This document shows positions 9,190-18,000 of a DNA stretch of 64,000 nucleotides, piece by piece. Source of the stretch: an uncultured Flavobacteriaceae bacterium (GTDB lineage: Bacteria > Bacteroidota > Bacteroidia > Flavobacteriales > Flavobacteriaceae); assembly GCA_937136455.1 (NCBI GenBank), contig CAKZOO010000060.1, positions 1 through 64,000 of the forward strand. Reading direction: 5' to 3'. The notes under the pieces are model-generated. The model worked only from the letters and a program-made list of their open reading frames with translations. It did no database searches and had not been told where the DNA came from. Position 1 is the stretch's first letter. Every line of letters starts with the position of its first letter. Position numbers and translations under genes: made by a program.

Positions 9190-9792
9190 TTATTTTGCCC
9201 TCCTGCCGATATAAAAGGCATATAGGATTAATGACATTCCTAGAAACATCATATAACCTCCAATGTGAGGAAGTGAGGTAACGTCAAAATTAAGTAGTTT
9301 TTGGTGCCCGAATAAAGGTGGCTTGTAGGTAATTAAATTTCCTGCAGCGTCTTTTAATTTAATGATGGCATGGGGATCTAAATCAGTTCCGTAATCGAGT
9401 AGCCATAGATTAAAATCATACATTCCCATAATTCCTAGTACTGACATTAGTACGAACCAAAAAAGGAACCAATTGGCAGAAATTTTCTTGAGATATCCTA
9501 AAAGGCCAAACACTACCCCTAAAGCAATCATTCCTAAAATTACTTTTGGAAAAACTTCAAATTCCCACATATCTTCAGCCTTTGGAAGTGTTTTCATTCC
9601 GATATAGTGGTTGAGTCCATCGATATTTTGAATGTCAAATTCATTGACGTCTTGTAAACCGTCTAAGTGAATATTGATCCCTAGTGGTTCTGGGTATTGT
9701 GGAGCACCGAGCATGATTTGCCATAGAGGGAACACAAATAAACCACAAAGTAAAAGTGATCCGATAATCATGATTAAGCCTGCCTTTTTCAT
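9190..9792 (-). CDS. Nos-cluster membrane protein (NosB-like position)
   Basis: A 200-residue protein with four hydrophobic segments: one at the N-terminus, two in the middle (about residues 85-130) and one near the C-terminus. The stretch between helix 1 and 2 holds DEFDIQNIDGLNHYIGMKTLP-type sequence and faces the periplasm; a second soluble loop has HAIIKLKDAAGNLITY. Clade II nos clusters usually carry a membrane protein just after nosZ (called NosB in Wolinella), and this one sits in that place. No enzyme motif is visible. A terminator-like hairpin lies between it and nosZ. Confidence 0.6.
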   Translation of the reverse strand: MKKAGLIMIIGSLLLCGLFVFPLWQIMLGAPQYPEPLGINIHLDGLQDVNEFDIQNIDGLNHYIGMKTLPKAEDMWEFEVFPKVILGMIALGVVFGLLGYLKKISANWFLFWFVLMSVLGIMGMYDFNLWLLDYGTDLDPHAIIKLKDAAGNLITYKPPLFGHQKLLNFDVTSLPHIGGYMMFLGMSLILYAFYIGRRAK

Positions 9793-9804
9793 AGGATTTT
9801 TATT

Positions 9805-9839
9805 AAAAAAAGCGGGCAGGATGAAACCGTACCCGCTTT
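9805..9839 (-). terminator. Hairpin with T-tract after nosZ
   Basis: Read on the minus strand, an 8-base perfect stem (AAAGCGGG at 9809-9816 with CCCGCTTT at 9832-9839) is followed by seven Ts (9805-9811, partly in the stem). It lies 35 bases after the nosZ stop, before the rest of the nos genes. It is likely a partial terminator that keeps nosZ message abundant relative to the accessory genes. Confidence 0.7.
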
Positions 9840-9873
9840 GGTTTGAATGAGGTTGTTTTTTATTCTTTTATAA

Positions 9874-11829
9874 TTATTCTCCTAATGAGAATTTTATAGG
9901 AACGTTAGAGTTTTTAGCTGATACTCTCACGTATCCTTGCATTTCTTGGTGTAATGCTGAACAGAAATCGGTACAATAGAATGGCCATACACCTACTTGT
10001 TTAGGTTCCCATAAGAGCGTTTCAGTTTGACCAGGCATGATTAATGCTTCTGAGTTTTCAGCACCAATGACAGCAAATCCATGTGGTACATCGTAATCTT
10101 GTTCGTGGTTTGTGATGTGGAAATACACTTTATCACCAACTTTAATTCCTTCTATATTGTCAGGAGTAAAGTGAGAACGAATCATTGCCATATAAATATG
10201 AACCTCATTTCCTTTGCGTTCCACTCGAGCATCTGATGCTTTAAGTGTTGCGTAAGGGTGTTTGTTGTCTTCTAATTTGAAAAGTTTTTTCGATCTAGGA
10301 GCTACAAGCTCAGCTGGTATACCTGCTGCATAATGTGGCTCACCCACAGTTGGGAAATCTAATAGTAATTCCATTTTTTCTCCAGAAATATCAAATAATT
10401 GCGCTGATTGAGTTACCTCAGGACCAGTAGGTAAGTAACGGTCTTTAGTAATTTTATTCATAGCTACTAAGTATTTTCCAAATGGTTTTGCAGAGTTTCC
10501 ACCAGGGATCATTAAGTGACCTACAGAATAATAAGTAGATTGACGGTCAACAACTTCCCAAGTTCCCAATTTCCATTTTACAACTTCTGAAGTGATAAAG
10601 AAGGTAGTATAGGCATTACCTTTTCCATCAAACTCTGTGTGTAATGGTCCAAGTCCTGGTTGAACAACTGTTCCAGCTAGAACATCTTCGAAATTTAAAA
10701 TTGGAATTCCATAAGCATCTCCATCAAATTTTTTGTTTTCGATGGCGTCTAACATTTTAGTAAATGAGTGTACTGTTAAATCGGCAGATAATTTTCCGTT
10801 ACCTACGATGTACTCTCCCGAAGGATCAACATCACATCCGTGTGGTGACTTTGGAGTTGGTAATAAGAATACTGCTCCAGGAACTTCTGAAGGATCCACA
10901 ACAAGAACTTCTTTTTTCATTGTTGAAGTAGCCATATGTGTTTCTTCACTGAATTCGTTGTGAGCATAATTAGCAGGCATCATTTTTCCACCTCCGTTAT
11001 TTACGTACTCTTCAATTTTTTTCCAGTTAACCGCTGCGATAAAGTCTTTGTCATTTTGAGAAGCATTTACTTCTAATAATGAGTTAGCTTCTTCTGTGTT
11101 GTATGTGGTAAAGAAGAACCATCCATGAGATTTACCTCTACCTGGGTGTGATAAGTCATAGTTGAATCCAGGCATCATCAATTGGAATTTGATGTCCATT
11201 CCACCGTCTTCAGCGTCGAGTTTAACGAAAGTTAAGGCTCCTTTAAAATTACCTTTGTATTCGCTAATAGGCATGTCGCGTTGAGGAACTGGAACAGAGA
11301 AACGAGTACCAGCTACCACGTATTCTGAGTTTTCAGTTACGAAAGAAGAAGAGTGATTTCCTGCTGAGTTTGGAATCTCAATGATCTCAGTAGTTTCAAA
11401 TAAAGACAAGTCAATTTTAGCGATACGAGGAGTGTTGTTGGCGTTGATATACACATAGCGACCATCGACAACACCATCGGTTTGAGAAATATCAGGGTGG
11501 TGAGAGTCATCCCAAGGAATAAATCCGTGAGAAGTATTTAACATTGGTTTTGTTTCTTCGTTGTATCCATAGGCTTTTTCAGCGTCTTGCGAGAACACAG
11601 GGACAACTCTAAACAGACGTCCAGAAGGTAGACCGTATACGGCTAATTGCCCACTAAATCCACCTGAAATGAATGCGTAGTGAGAATCGTGTTCTCCTGG
11701 TGCTACATATACTTTTTCAGCAGCACTTGATTTTAAAGCCCCTTGTGATCCTCCTCCTTGATTGCCACAGCTGACAAACATAGCAAGAGCTCCCATAAGG
11801 CTTAATGAATGTAAAAGATATTTTTTCAT
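9874..11829 (-). CDS. nosZ: Nitrous oxide reductase, clade II (Sec-type)
   Basis: A 651-residue enzyme that reduces N2O to N2 in the periplasm. The N-terminus is a Sec/SPII signal with lipobox Cys21 (FVSC-GNQ) instead of the twin-arginine signal of clade I, as expected for clade II. The propeller domain carries histidines for the CuZ cluster (DDSHHPDIS, HGCDVDPSG, GPLHTEFDG, SHGWFFF). The C-terminal cupredoxin domain has the CuA motif CTDFCSALHQEM at residues 619-630, giving Cys619, Cys623, His627 and Met630. All key ligands seem present. It follows the fasciclin gene by 31 bases, and the promoter upstream carries an FNR-like box. Confidence 0.97.
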   Translation of the reverse strand: MKKYLLHSLSLMGALAMFVSCGNQGGGSQGALKSSAAEKVYVAPGEHDSHYAFISGGFSGQLAVYGLPSGRLFRVVPVFSQDAEKAYGYNEETKPMLNTSHGFIPWDDSHHPDISQTDGVVDGRYVYINANNTPRIAKIDLSLFETTEIIEIPNSAGNHSSSFVTENSEYVVAGTRFSVPVPQRDMPISEYKGNFKGALTFVKLDAEDGGMDIKFQLMMPGFNYDLSHPGRGKSHGWFFFTTYNTEEANSLLEVNASQNDKDFIAAVNWKKIEEYVNNGGGKMMPANYAHNEFSEETHMATSTMKKEVLVVDPSEVPGAVFLLPTPKSPHGCDVDPSGEYIVGNGKLSADLTVHSFTKMLDAIENKKFDGDAYGIPILNFEDVLAGTVVQPGLGPLHTEFDGKGNAYTTFFITSEVVKWKLGTWEVVDRQSTYYSVGHLMIPGGNSAKPFGKYLVAMNKITKDRYLPTGPEVTQSAQLFDISGEKMELLLDFPTVGEPHYAAGIPAELVAPRSKKLFKLEDNKHPYATLKASDARVERKGNEVHIYMAMIRSHFTPDNIEGIKVGDKVYFHITNHEQDYDVPHGFAVIGAENSEALIMPGQTETLLWEPKQVGVWPFYCTDFCSALHQEMQGYVRVSAKNSNVPIKFSLGE

Positions 11830-11860
11830 CAGTTTATTATTTAAATATTAGGTTAGTTAT

Positions 11861-12418
11861 TTATTGTTTTGCTGGAGGTAACATCACTCCATCAATTACG
11901 TGTACGATTCCATTACTAGCTTTCACACTAGCAATAATTTTAGCACCTCCTACATAAACGTCGTCTCCTTTAACTTCGACTATTACATCTTGATTGTTGG
12001 CTTGTCCGAGTTTTTTGAAGTTTTTCAAAAACTCTTTAGAATAATTACCGGGAGTTACATGGTATTTTAAAATGTCTGCTAATTGCCCTAGGTTTTCTTC
12101 TTTTAATAAAGTTTCTACAGTTCCTGCAGGCAATTTTTCAAAAGCGGCGTTTGTAGGAGCAAATACCATAAGAGGACCTACGTTTACAAGAGCGTTTTCA
12201 ACTTTAGCGGCCTGTACAGCTGCGACTAAAGTAGTGTGGTCAGGAGAGCCAATTGCGACATGCAAAACAGTATTAGCGTCATCATCTATAAAAGCTTGAC
12301 CTGTTCTAGGTTGATCTGCGCTTGCTGCTGGTTCTGCCTTCTGAGCAGTGTTGTTACAACCTACTATAAATAGAAGTAACATACTGCTTACTAGCGTTAA
12401 GAATTTAGTTGTTTTCAT
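11861..12418 (-). CDS. Fasciclin-domain lipoprotein, first gene of the nosZ operon
   Basis: A 185-residue lipoprotein (Cys21, IVGC). Residues of about 45-183 form one fasciclin (FAS1) domain, with the H1 motif LMVFAPTNAAFEKLP and the H2 motif ASNGIVHVIDGVMLPP. FAS1 domains serve in adhesion and protein binding; no metal site is visible. It precedes nosZ by 31 bases on the same strand and is driven by the FNR-box promoter, so it is very likely made together with NosZ. Its role in N2O respiration is unknown; a docking or scaffold role for the lipid-anchored NosZ is only a guess. Confidence 0.88.
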   Translation of the reverse strand: MKTTKFLTLVSSMLLLFIVGCNNTAQKAEPAASADQPRTGQAFIDDDANTVLHVAIGSPDHTTLVAAVQAAKVENALVNVGPLMVFAPTNAAFEKLPAGTVETLLKEENLGQLADILKYHVTPGNYSKEFLKNFKKLGQANNQDVIVEVKGDDVYVGGAKIIASVKASNGIVHVIDGVMLPPAKQ

Positions 12419-12455
12419 ATGATGTAATTTATTTGATTTTTAATCTAATTTGTAC

Positions 12456-12482
12456 CAAAGATAAGAGGGGAGTAGGCCACAA
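12456..12482 (-). promoter_or_regulatory. Promoter of the fasciclin-nosZ operon
   Basis: On the minus strand, TATCTTTG (12456-12463) is a perfect TAnnTTTG -7 element, with a TTG (12480-12482) 16 bases upstream as the -33 element. The predicted start is near base 12450, about 30 bases before the fasciclin ATG. Confidence 0.65.
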
Positions 12483-12485
12483 AAA

Positions 12486-12499
12486 ATGATATTAATCAT
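12486..12499. promoter_or_regulatory. FNR/CRP-like box upstream of the nosZ operon
   Basis: ATGAT-ATTA-ATCAT is a perfect inverted repeat close to the FNR consensus TTGATnnnnATCAA. Its centre (12492.5) is 29.5 bases above the upstream edge of the -7 element, near -41, the position of class II activators. The same motif at the same spacing precedes the cytochrome c gene. Confidence 0.65.
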
Positions 12500-12501
12500 A
12501 T

Positions 12502-12523
12502 AAAAGGACATAAATATCTTTTT
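12502..12523. promoter_or_regulatory. Imperfect inverted repeat beside the FNR box
   Basis: Ten-base arms 12502-12511 and 12514-12523 (AAAAGGACAT / ATATCTTTTT) match at eight of ten positions. It sits about 20 bases upstream of the FNR box centre, as the perfect palindrome at 13653 does for the cytochrome c promoter, and it abuts the Rrf2 promoter. It could be an Rrf2 operator; weak evidence. Confidence 0.3.
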
Positions 12524-12530
12524 ATATTTG
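12523..12530 (+). promoter_or_regulatory. -7 element of the Rrf2 regulator gene
   Basis: TATATTTG matches TAnnTTTG exactly, about 66 bases before the regulator ATG. It overlaps the last base of the imperfect repeat, which would suit autoregulation. A second weaker TATATTTA lies at about 12572. Confidence 0.5.
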
Positions 12531-12596
12531 TGTGTAAAGAGAAAGTCAATGAAATATTGATTTGCAATAATTATATTTAGACTTTATTTCTATTCC

Positions 12597-13031
12597 ATGT
12601 TTTCAAATTCTTCGAAATACGCTTTAAATGCAATGTTGTATTTAGCACAACATTCAAGCGAATCCAATAAAATTAATGTCGCTCACATCAGTGAGGCGAT
12701 AGCAGCTCCAGCACCCTATATTTCTAAACTCTTACAAGAGTTGACAAGAAGAAAATTGGTTTCATCGACAAAGGGTCCTCGAGGAGGTTTTTATTTAAGC
12801 GAAGAGAATAGAAAAGGTACCCTTTTGGATATCGTCGAAATTGTTGAAGGAGAAGATCGTTTTGACAGTTGTGTTTTGGGATTTAAAACGTGTAATCCTG
12901 ACAACCCATGTGTAATACATCACTCTATAGCCTCGTATAAAAATAAGATTATCCAAGAATTGAGGTCTAAATCACTAAATCAACTTTCCAAAGAAATTAT
13001 CAAAGGACATTTTGAATTTCCTATCAAATAA
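12597..13031 (+). CDS. Rrf2-family Fe-S transcriptional regulator
   Basis: A 144-residue Rrf2 protein. The N-terminal winged helix (MFSNSSKYALNAMLYLAQ, then APAPYISKLLQELTRRKLVSSTKGPRGGFYLS) is typical. Three cysteines at 92, 99 and 105 (C-x6-C-x5-C) match the cluster-binding loop of NsrR/IscR-type members, so it likely senses NO, redox state or iron through an Fe-S cluster. It is the only plus-strand gene inside the nos region, divergent from the fasciclin-nosZ operon, with a palindrome near the cytochrome c promoter as a possible target. NsrR-like control of N2O respiration is an inference from context. Confidence 0.88.
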   Translation: MFSNSSKYALNAMLYLAQHSSESNKINVAHISEAIAAPAPYISKLLQELTRRKLVSSTKGPRGGFYLSEENRKGTLLDIVEIVEGEDRFDSCVLGFKTCNPDNPCVIHHSIASYKNKIIQELRSKSLNQLSKEIIKGHFEFPIK

Positions 13032-13038
13032 GGGCAAA

Positions 13039-13067
13039 AAAAAACTGCAGCATGGCTACAGTTTTTT
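13039..13067. terminator. Bidirectional terminator between rrf2 and cytochrome c genes
   Basis: Thirteen-base arms (13039-13051 and 13055-13067) with one mismatch and a 3-base loop ATG, with A-tract on the left and T-tract on the right. It can end the converging regulator and cytochrome transcripts. Confidence 0.75.
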
Positions 13068-13088
13068 ATTGTTATAGGAGTTTGTGAA

Positions 13089-13583
13089 TTAATTCGCAGT
13101 TCTCAAATACTCTAGAATTGCTCTGGCGTCTTCTTGAGAGATATTTTGATTAGACATCGGAGCTCCATTAAATTCCATAAAGAGGTCTTTTGCCAATTGG
13201 TCTTCTTTGACCATATTTTCAGGATTGAGAATCATGTTCATGATCCAAGCTGGGTTTCTACGAGCAGTAACACCTGTTAAATCTGGTCCGACAAATCTTT
13301 TTCCAATCATATGACAAGCGATACAGTTGGCGTCAAAAACACCTTTTCCTTTGTCAGCTAATGATTGGTCCAAAGCTCCTAAATCAATAGAAGATACAGG
13401 TCCAACACCAGTAGATTCTAAATCTATTCTAGTTGATGCTTTGTCAGTTGATACAGCTTTTTTCTTTACGGTTTCAGTCTTTTGACGGTTCATGCTAAAA
13501 CCATCTTTTTTTTCTTCTTTTCCTCCACAGCTAACTAAAAGAATAGACAAAGCTATAGAAGCGAGGTATACAGTTTTTTTCAT
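13089..13583 (-). CDS. Lipoprotein c-type cytochrome of the nos cluster
   Basis: A 164-residue lipoprotein (Cys19, LLVSC) with a charged linker of about 50 residues and one cytochrome c domain. The heme motif CIACH is at residues 87-91, and the likely sixth ligand is the Met of GAPMSN near residue 145. Clade II nos clusters regularly encode such cytochromes, thought to pass electrons to CuA of NosZ. It has its own promoter with an FNR-like box, of the same build as that of the nosZ operon, so the two are probably induced together. The convergent Rrf2 gene lies downstream. Confidence 0.88.
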   Translation of the reverse strand: MKKTVYLASIALSILLVSCGGKEEKKDGFSMNRQKTETVKKKAVSTDKASTRIDLESTGVGPVSSIDLGALDQSLADKGKGVFDANCIACHMIGKRFVGPDLTGVTARRNPAWIMNMILNPENMVKEDQLAKDLFMEFNGAPMSNQNISQEDARAILEYLRTAN

Positions 13584-13608
13584 AGAAATATTGAATTGTT
13601 AACAGGTG

Positions 13609-13616
13609 TAAAATTA
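13609..13616 (-). promoter_or_regulatory. -7 element of the cytochrome c gene
   Basis: On the minus strand TAATTTTA matches TAnnTTTG at seven of eight positions, 26 bases before the ATG. It is chosen because the FNR box lies at the same distance from it as from the nosZ operon -7 element. No TTG at -33, as is common for activator-dependent promoters. Confidence 0.5.
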
Positions 13617-13638
13617 CTATGCTAAGGTAGGTAAAAAA

Positions 13639-13652
13639 ATGATAAGAATCAT
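13639..13652. promoter_or_regulatory. FNR/CRP-like box upstream of the cytochrome c gene
   Basis: ATGAT-AAGA-ATCAT is a perfect inverted repeat with the same arms as the box at 12486. Its centre (13645.5) is 29.5 bases above the -7 element edge, identical to the nosZ operon promoter. Confidence 0.65.
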
Positions 13653-13676
13653 ATTTAAGATAATTTTATCTTAAAT
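13653..13676. promoter_or_regulatory. Perfect palindrome abutting the FNR box
   Basis: Eleven-base arms 13653-13663 (ATTTAAGATAA) and 13666-13676 (TTATCTTAAAT) with a 2-base centre. It directly adjoins the FNR box on its upstream side. AAGAT/ATCTT half-sites resemble those of NsrR operators, so it is a candidate Rrf2 site; it could also be part of a terminator for the aminotransferase, but it lacks G/C pairs and a separate T-tract. Confidence 0.4.
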
Positions 13677-13694
13677 TAGTTAGGATCACTTTAT

Positions 13695-14954
13695 TTATAC
13701 AGAATCACTAATTTCGATCAGAGCATTTTTAAGCTGTTCTACTTCCTCGAAAGTGGTAAATACATTTGGTGTAATTCTACATCCTTGCACATTGTTTTCA
13801 TCGATTGGAACTGTAAAAATATGATAGTCTTCTAGGAGTTTTTTTGCTAAGAGAGAAGGTTTCATTCCTCGAATTCCAATATTTGAAATTGCACAGCTTT
13901 TTTCTGCTTCTACAGGTGTATTAATGATTATTTTGGGGTGATTTCTAAGGGGTTTTGTCAATGCTTGTTGAAGGGCTCTCAATCTGTTTTCTTTTTTGGA
14001 AATTCCGATCCAATTGATATAACCTAAGGCGTCCCGAATCGCTAAATCAGTGTGAACTGGCACCGTACCTAAATGATTGAGTCGTTTGATATTGTCAAGT
14101 CCCTTTTCATGAGCTCCAAGGAGCGGCCATATTTTAGGCATTTTCTCTTTGTTGACATACAATAGGCCAAGCCCTAAAGGGGTAGCAAGCCACTTGTGAA
14201 GACTGGAGCCGTAATAATCACAGTGGAGGTCTTCAATTTTAAATTCAAAATGACCGACACAATGAGCACCGTCTACCAAAACATCAACTCCGTATGTATG
14301 AGCCATATCACAAATTTTTTGAACAGGTAAAATATGTCCCGTGATATTGATCATATGTGAGAGGTGGATCATTTTAGTGTTAGGAGTAATTTGATCTTCG
14401 AAAAGTTTTACAAGCTGTTGATCGGATGTAGGATGATTGGGAACAGATACTTTTTTGATCATAACTCCATAGCGCTTACTGATTTGATCGAACATCACAC
14501 GCATGGCTCCGTAGTCTTGTATGGCGTAAATAGCCTCATCGCCTTCTTTCCATGGGAATCCACTGATGATGGTGTCAAGTGATTCAGTAGTATTTCTAGT
14601 GATGGCTAACTCTTCTGCACTACAACCGACAAAATCAGCGAGTTTTTTAGCTAATTCTCTATTGTCTTTAAAACGGTGGGTTCTCATATAATAGGAGCCG
14701 TGAAGATTGACATGGTCAATATGATTTTTAAAATGCTGAAGGGTGGGCTGAGGGATGATATTGTAGTAGCCACTCTCAAAGTTGATATACTCTTTTTTGA
14801 GTAGGTAGTGTGAGCGAACTTCTTTCCAGAATTCGTCAGGATCTTCAATTGTTCTAAGCTTGAGAGCTTTACTTTCTAAAAGGTCCATCGGATTGCCTAG
14901 AAAGGGAACTACTGCAAGTCCAGCTGCAGATTTTAAAAATGTTCTTTTATCCAT
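13695..14954 (-). CDS. Exported class V aminotransferase-fold PLP enzyme
   Basis: A 419-residue protein of the isopenicillin N epimerase/cysteine desulfurase-like family. The PLP lysine lies in YYGSSLHKWLATPLG, the aspartate pairing with the pyridine nitrogen in DVLVDGAHCVGHF, and a GHILPV/HMINITG segment precedes it. The N-terminus MDKRTFLKSAAGLAVVPFLG looks like a Tat-type signal with KR in place of RR, so the enzyme is probably exported folded with its cofactor. Substrate unknown. It stands alone, with its own 5' region and a large Asp-box protein divergent from it. Confidence 0.8.
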   Translation of the reverse strand: MDKRTFLKSAAGLAVVPFLGNPMDLLESKALKLRTIEDPDEFWKEVRSHYLLKKEYINFESGYYNIIPQPTLQHFKNHIDHVNLHGSYYMRTHRFKDNRELAKKLADFVGCSAEELAITRNTTESLDTIISGFPWKEGDEAIYAIQDYGAMRVMFDQISKRYGVMIKKVSVPNHPTSDQQLVKLFEDQITPNTKMIHLSHMINITGHILPVQKICDMAHTYGVDVLVDGAHCVGHFEFKIEDLHCDYYGSSLHKWLATPLGLGLLYVNKEKMPKIWPLLGAHEKGLDNIKRLNHLGTVPVHTDLAIRDALGYINWIGISKKENRLRALQQALTKPLRNHPKIIINTPVEAEKSCAISNIGIRGMKPSLLAKKLLEDYHIFTVPIDENNVQGCRITPNVFTTFEEVEQLKNALIEISDSV

Positions 14955-15063
14955 AACAGAGGGTTTGTATAAATATAAGAATTTGATTTGTAGTGGAATC
15001 CAACAAATTCTCTCATCCTAATGAGTGTATTTTTTATATCTTTAGTAATCTAAACCTATACTG

Positions 15064-18000
15064 ATGAAAAAAATATTATTAGCCCTATTGTGCCTGCTAG
15101 CAACCAATAGTTTTGCACAAGATTTAAACGAAGTTTTAAAAGCCGTAAAATTTAGAAATATTGGACCTTTTAGAGGAGGTAGAGCCAATGGTTCTTCGGG
15201 TGTTGTATCCGATCCATTAACTTACTATATGGGAACCACTGGAGGTGGGGTCTGGAAAACGACTGACGCTGGACAGCGTTGGGAAAATATCTCTGATGGG
15301 TTTTTTAAGACCGGGTCAGTAGGGGCTGTATCTGTATCTGAATCCAATCCAAATATCGTTTATGTGGGAATGGGAGAGCACGCACCGAGAGGGGTGATGA
15401 CTTCTTATGGCGATGGCGTTTACAAATCCACTGATGCAGGAAAAACCTGGCAACATATGGGTTTAAAAGAAACCATGCATATTGCTAGAATCATCATTCA
15501 TCCAGAAAATCCTGATGTGGTTTGGGTAGCGGCTCAAGGAGCATTACACGGTCCTACTTCTGATCGAGGTATCTACAAATCGATCGATGGAGGAAAACAC
15601 TGGACGAAAGTTCTTTATGTAAACAACTTAACAGGTTGTAATGATTTGTCCATTGATTTTTCTAATCCAGAAGTGCTTTATGCTTCGATGTGGGAACATA
15701 TGAGAACTCCTTGGAAAGTGATTAGTGGGGGAGAAGGTTCTGGTCTTTACAAATCTACTGATGGAGGTGAAACTTGGAATAAAATTCACAAGGGACTTCC
15801 AGAAGAAAAGGGAAAAATGGCTATTTCAGTTTCCAGAGCAAACCCTAATCTAGTCTACTCCCTCATCGAAAGTGATAGTGAGGCAGAAAAAGGTGGTTTG
15901 TTCCTATCGAGAAATGCTGGAGATTCTTGGTCTCGAGTAAGCGCTGATCACAGACTCTTGCAGCGCGCTTGGTATTATATAGAAGTAGAAACAGATCCCA
16001 ATGATGAAAACACCGTCTATGTGATGAGTGCGAGTACCTATCGTTCTATCGATGGAGGTAAGAGTTGGGAGCGCATTCGAACCAATCACGGGGATTATCA
16101 CGATCTGTGGATCAATCCAAACAATTCAAAAAATTTATTAATTACCGATGACGGAGGAGCTGAAATCAGCTTTAACGGAGGTGAAACTTGGTCGACTCAA
16201 GACAATATGCCAACGGCGCAGATGTATCGAGTAGCTGTGGATAATCAGTTTCCATACAATGTCTACGGAGGTCAACAAGATAATACTTCGGTCAAAATAG
16301 CGAGTATTGGAATCGGTTCTGGTGGAATCGGAAGAGAGCATTGGACTTATGCTGCAGGTGGAGAATCCGCGTTTCTAGCTTTTGATCCAAACAATCCAGT
16401 AAAAACAATGGGAGGGTCTTATTTAGGAACCATTGAGCTTCTAGATATGGAGGCTCAAGTAGGAACTCAAATTATGATTGAGCCCAATTTATACCTAGGG
16501 CTTCCAGCTAGGGATATGAAATACCTCTACAATTGGAATGCTCCGATCATCAGATCGGTTCACGAAGAAAACACCTACTATCACGGAGCTCAATACCTTC
16601 TCAGAACTAGAGATGAAGGAGTTAATTGGGAGGTGATTTCTCCAGATTTAACCATGAATGACGACAGCAAACAAGGAAATGGAGGAGGTCCTTATACCAA
16701 TGAAGCGGTGGGTGCAGAAAATTACGGAACGCTTTCTTATGTAATGGAATCTCCACATGAAGCAGGAGTCATCTACACCGGCTCTGACGATGGTTTGGTA
16801 CACATCACCAAAGACAATGGGAAGAGTTGGGAAAACATCACTCCAAAAGGATTGCCTGAAACCCTTATCAATGCTATTGATGTGTCTCCTCACGATCCAG
16901 CTACAGTTTATATCGCTACCACTCGATATAAGTTTAACGACCATACTCCTGCACTTTACAAGAGTACCAATTACGGAAAGACTTGGAAAAATATATCTGA
17001 TGGAATTCCGATGGGAGCCTATACAAGAGTCGTTAGAGAGGATCCTGTGTTAAAAGACTTTCTTGTTGCGGGAACAGAACTCGGCTTATACCTCTCTTAT
17101 GATGGTGGTAAGAATTGGGAGTCCTTTCAGTCCAATTTACCAGTGGTGCCCATTACAGATTTGCAATTAAAACACGACGATATCATCTTAGGAACACAGG
17201 GTAGATCTTTTTGGATCTTAGACGATTTATCCCTGTTGAGACAATTCGAAGGAACCTCAAATACAGGAAGGCTTTACAAGCCAGAAGATGCGATGATAGC
17301 AAATTGGTATTCTTCTATGAATGGATCCAATCCTACGGGAACCAATCCTTTCCAAGGTGTGAATCCAGCTTCAGGTATGGTCATTTATTACGATTTACCA
17401 GAATTAGACAAGAATGAAGAACTCACTCTTGAAATTAGAGATGAGAAGGGAAAACTCGTTCGATCATTCAGCTCTAAAAGAGACGACTCCTACGTATCCT
17501 ACGAAGGAGCTCCTTCACCTGAGGCGACATTGAGTACTAAAAAAGGACTCAACAGATTTGTGTGGGATCTACGTCACGAGTCTCTAATGGCAACACCAAA
17601 GGTGTATATTGAAATGAGTTTTAGAGGGCATCAAGCCATCCCGGGAAACTATACTCTTAATTTGAGTTTTGGAAATCAAACCTATCAGACCTATTCAAAA
17701 ATCATCCCGAATCCTATGTATTCAACCACCATGGATGAATACAGAGAATACGATGTCTTTATGACAGCAGGTGAGGCGACTTTTAATGAAATGACCTCGA
17801 TGACCAACGAATTGTATCGTAAAAAGCAATCACTTGAATCGGTTATGAAAACAATGGACTCTAATTCAGATGTCTATAAGAAAGCGGATCAATTACTTAA
17901 TGAATTGGATGCATTTGACAAGCAGATGGTACAACGTCTTTCAAAAGCCTATGACGATGTAGAGAATTTTGTCAATGGATTTACAGCCTATTATGCCACA

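Noticed and set aside
10733..12299. Plus-strand open frames inside nosZ and the fasciclin gene (10733-10963, 12072-12299)
   Set aside because: They mirror well-supported genes on the other strand and carry no family motif or signal.
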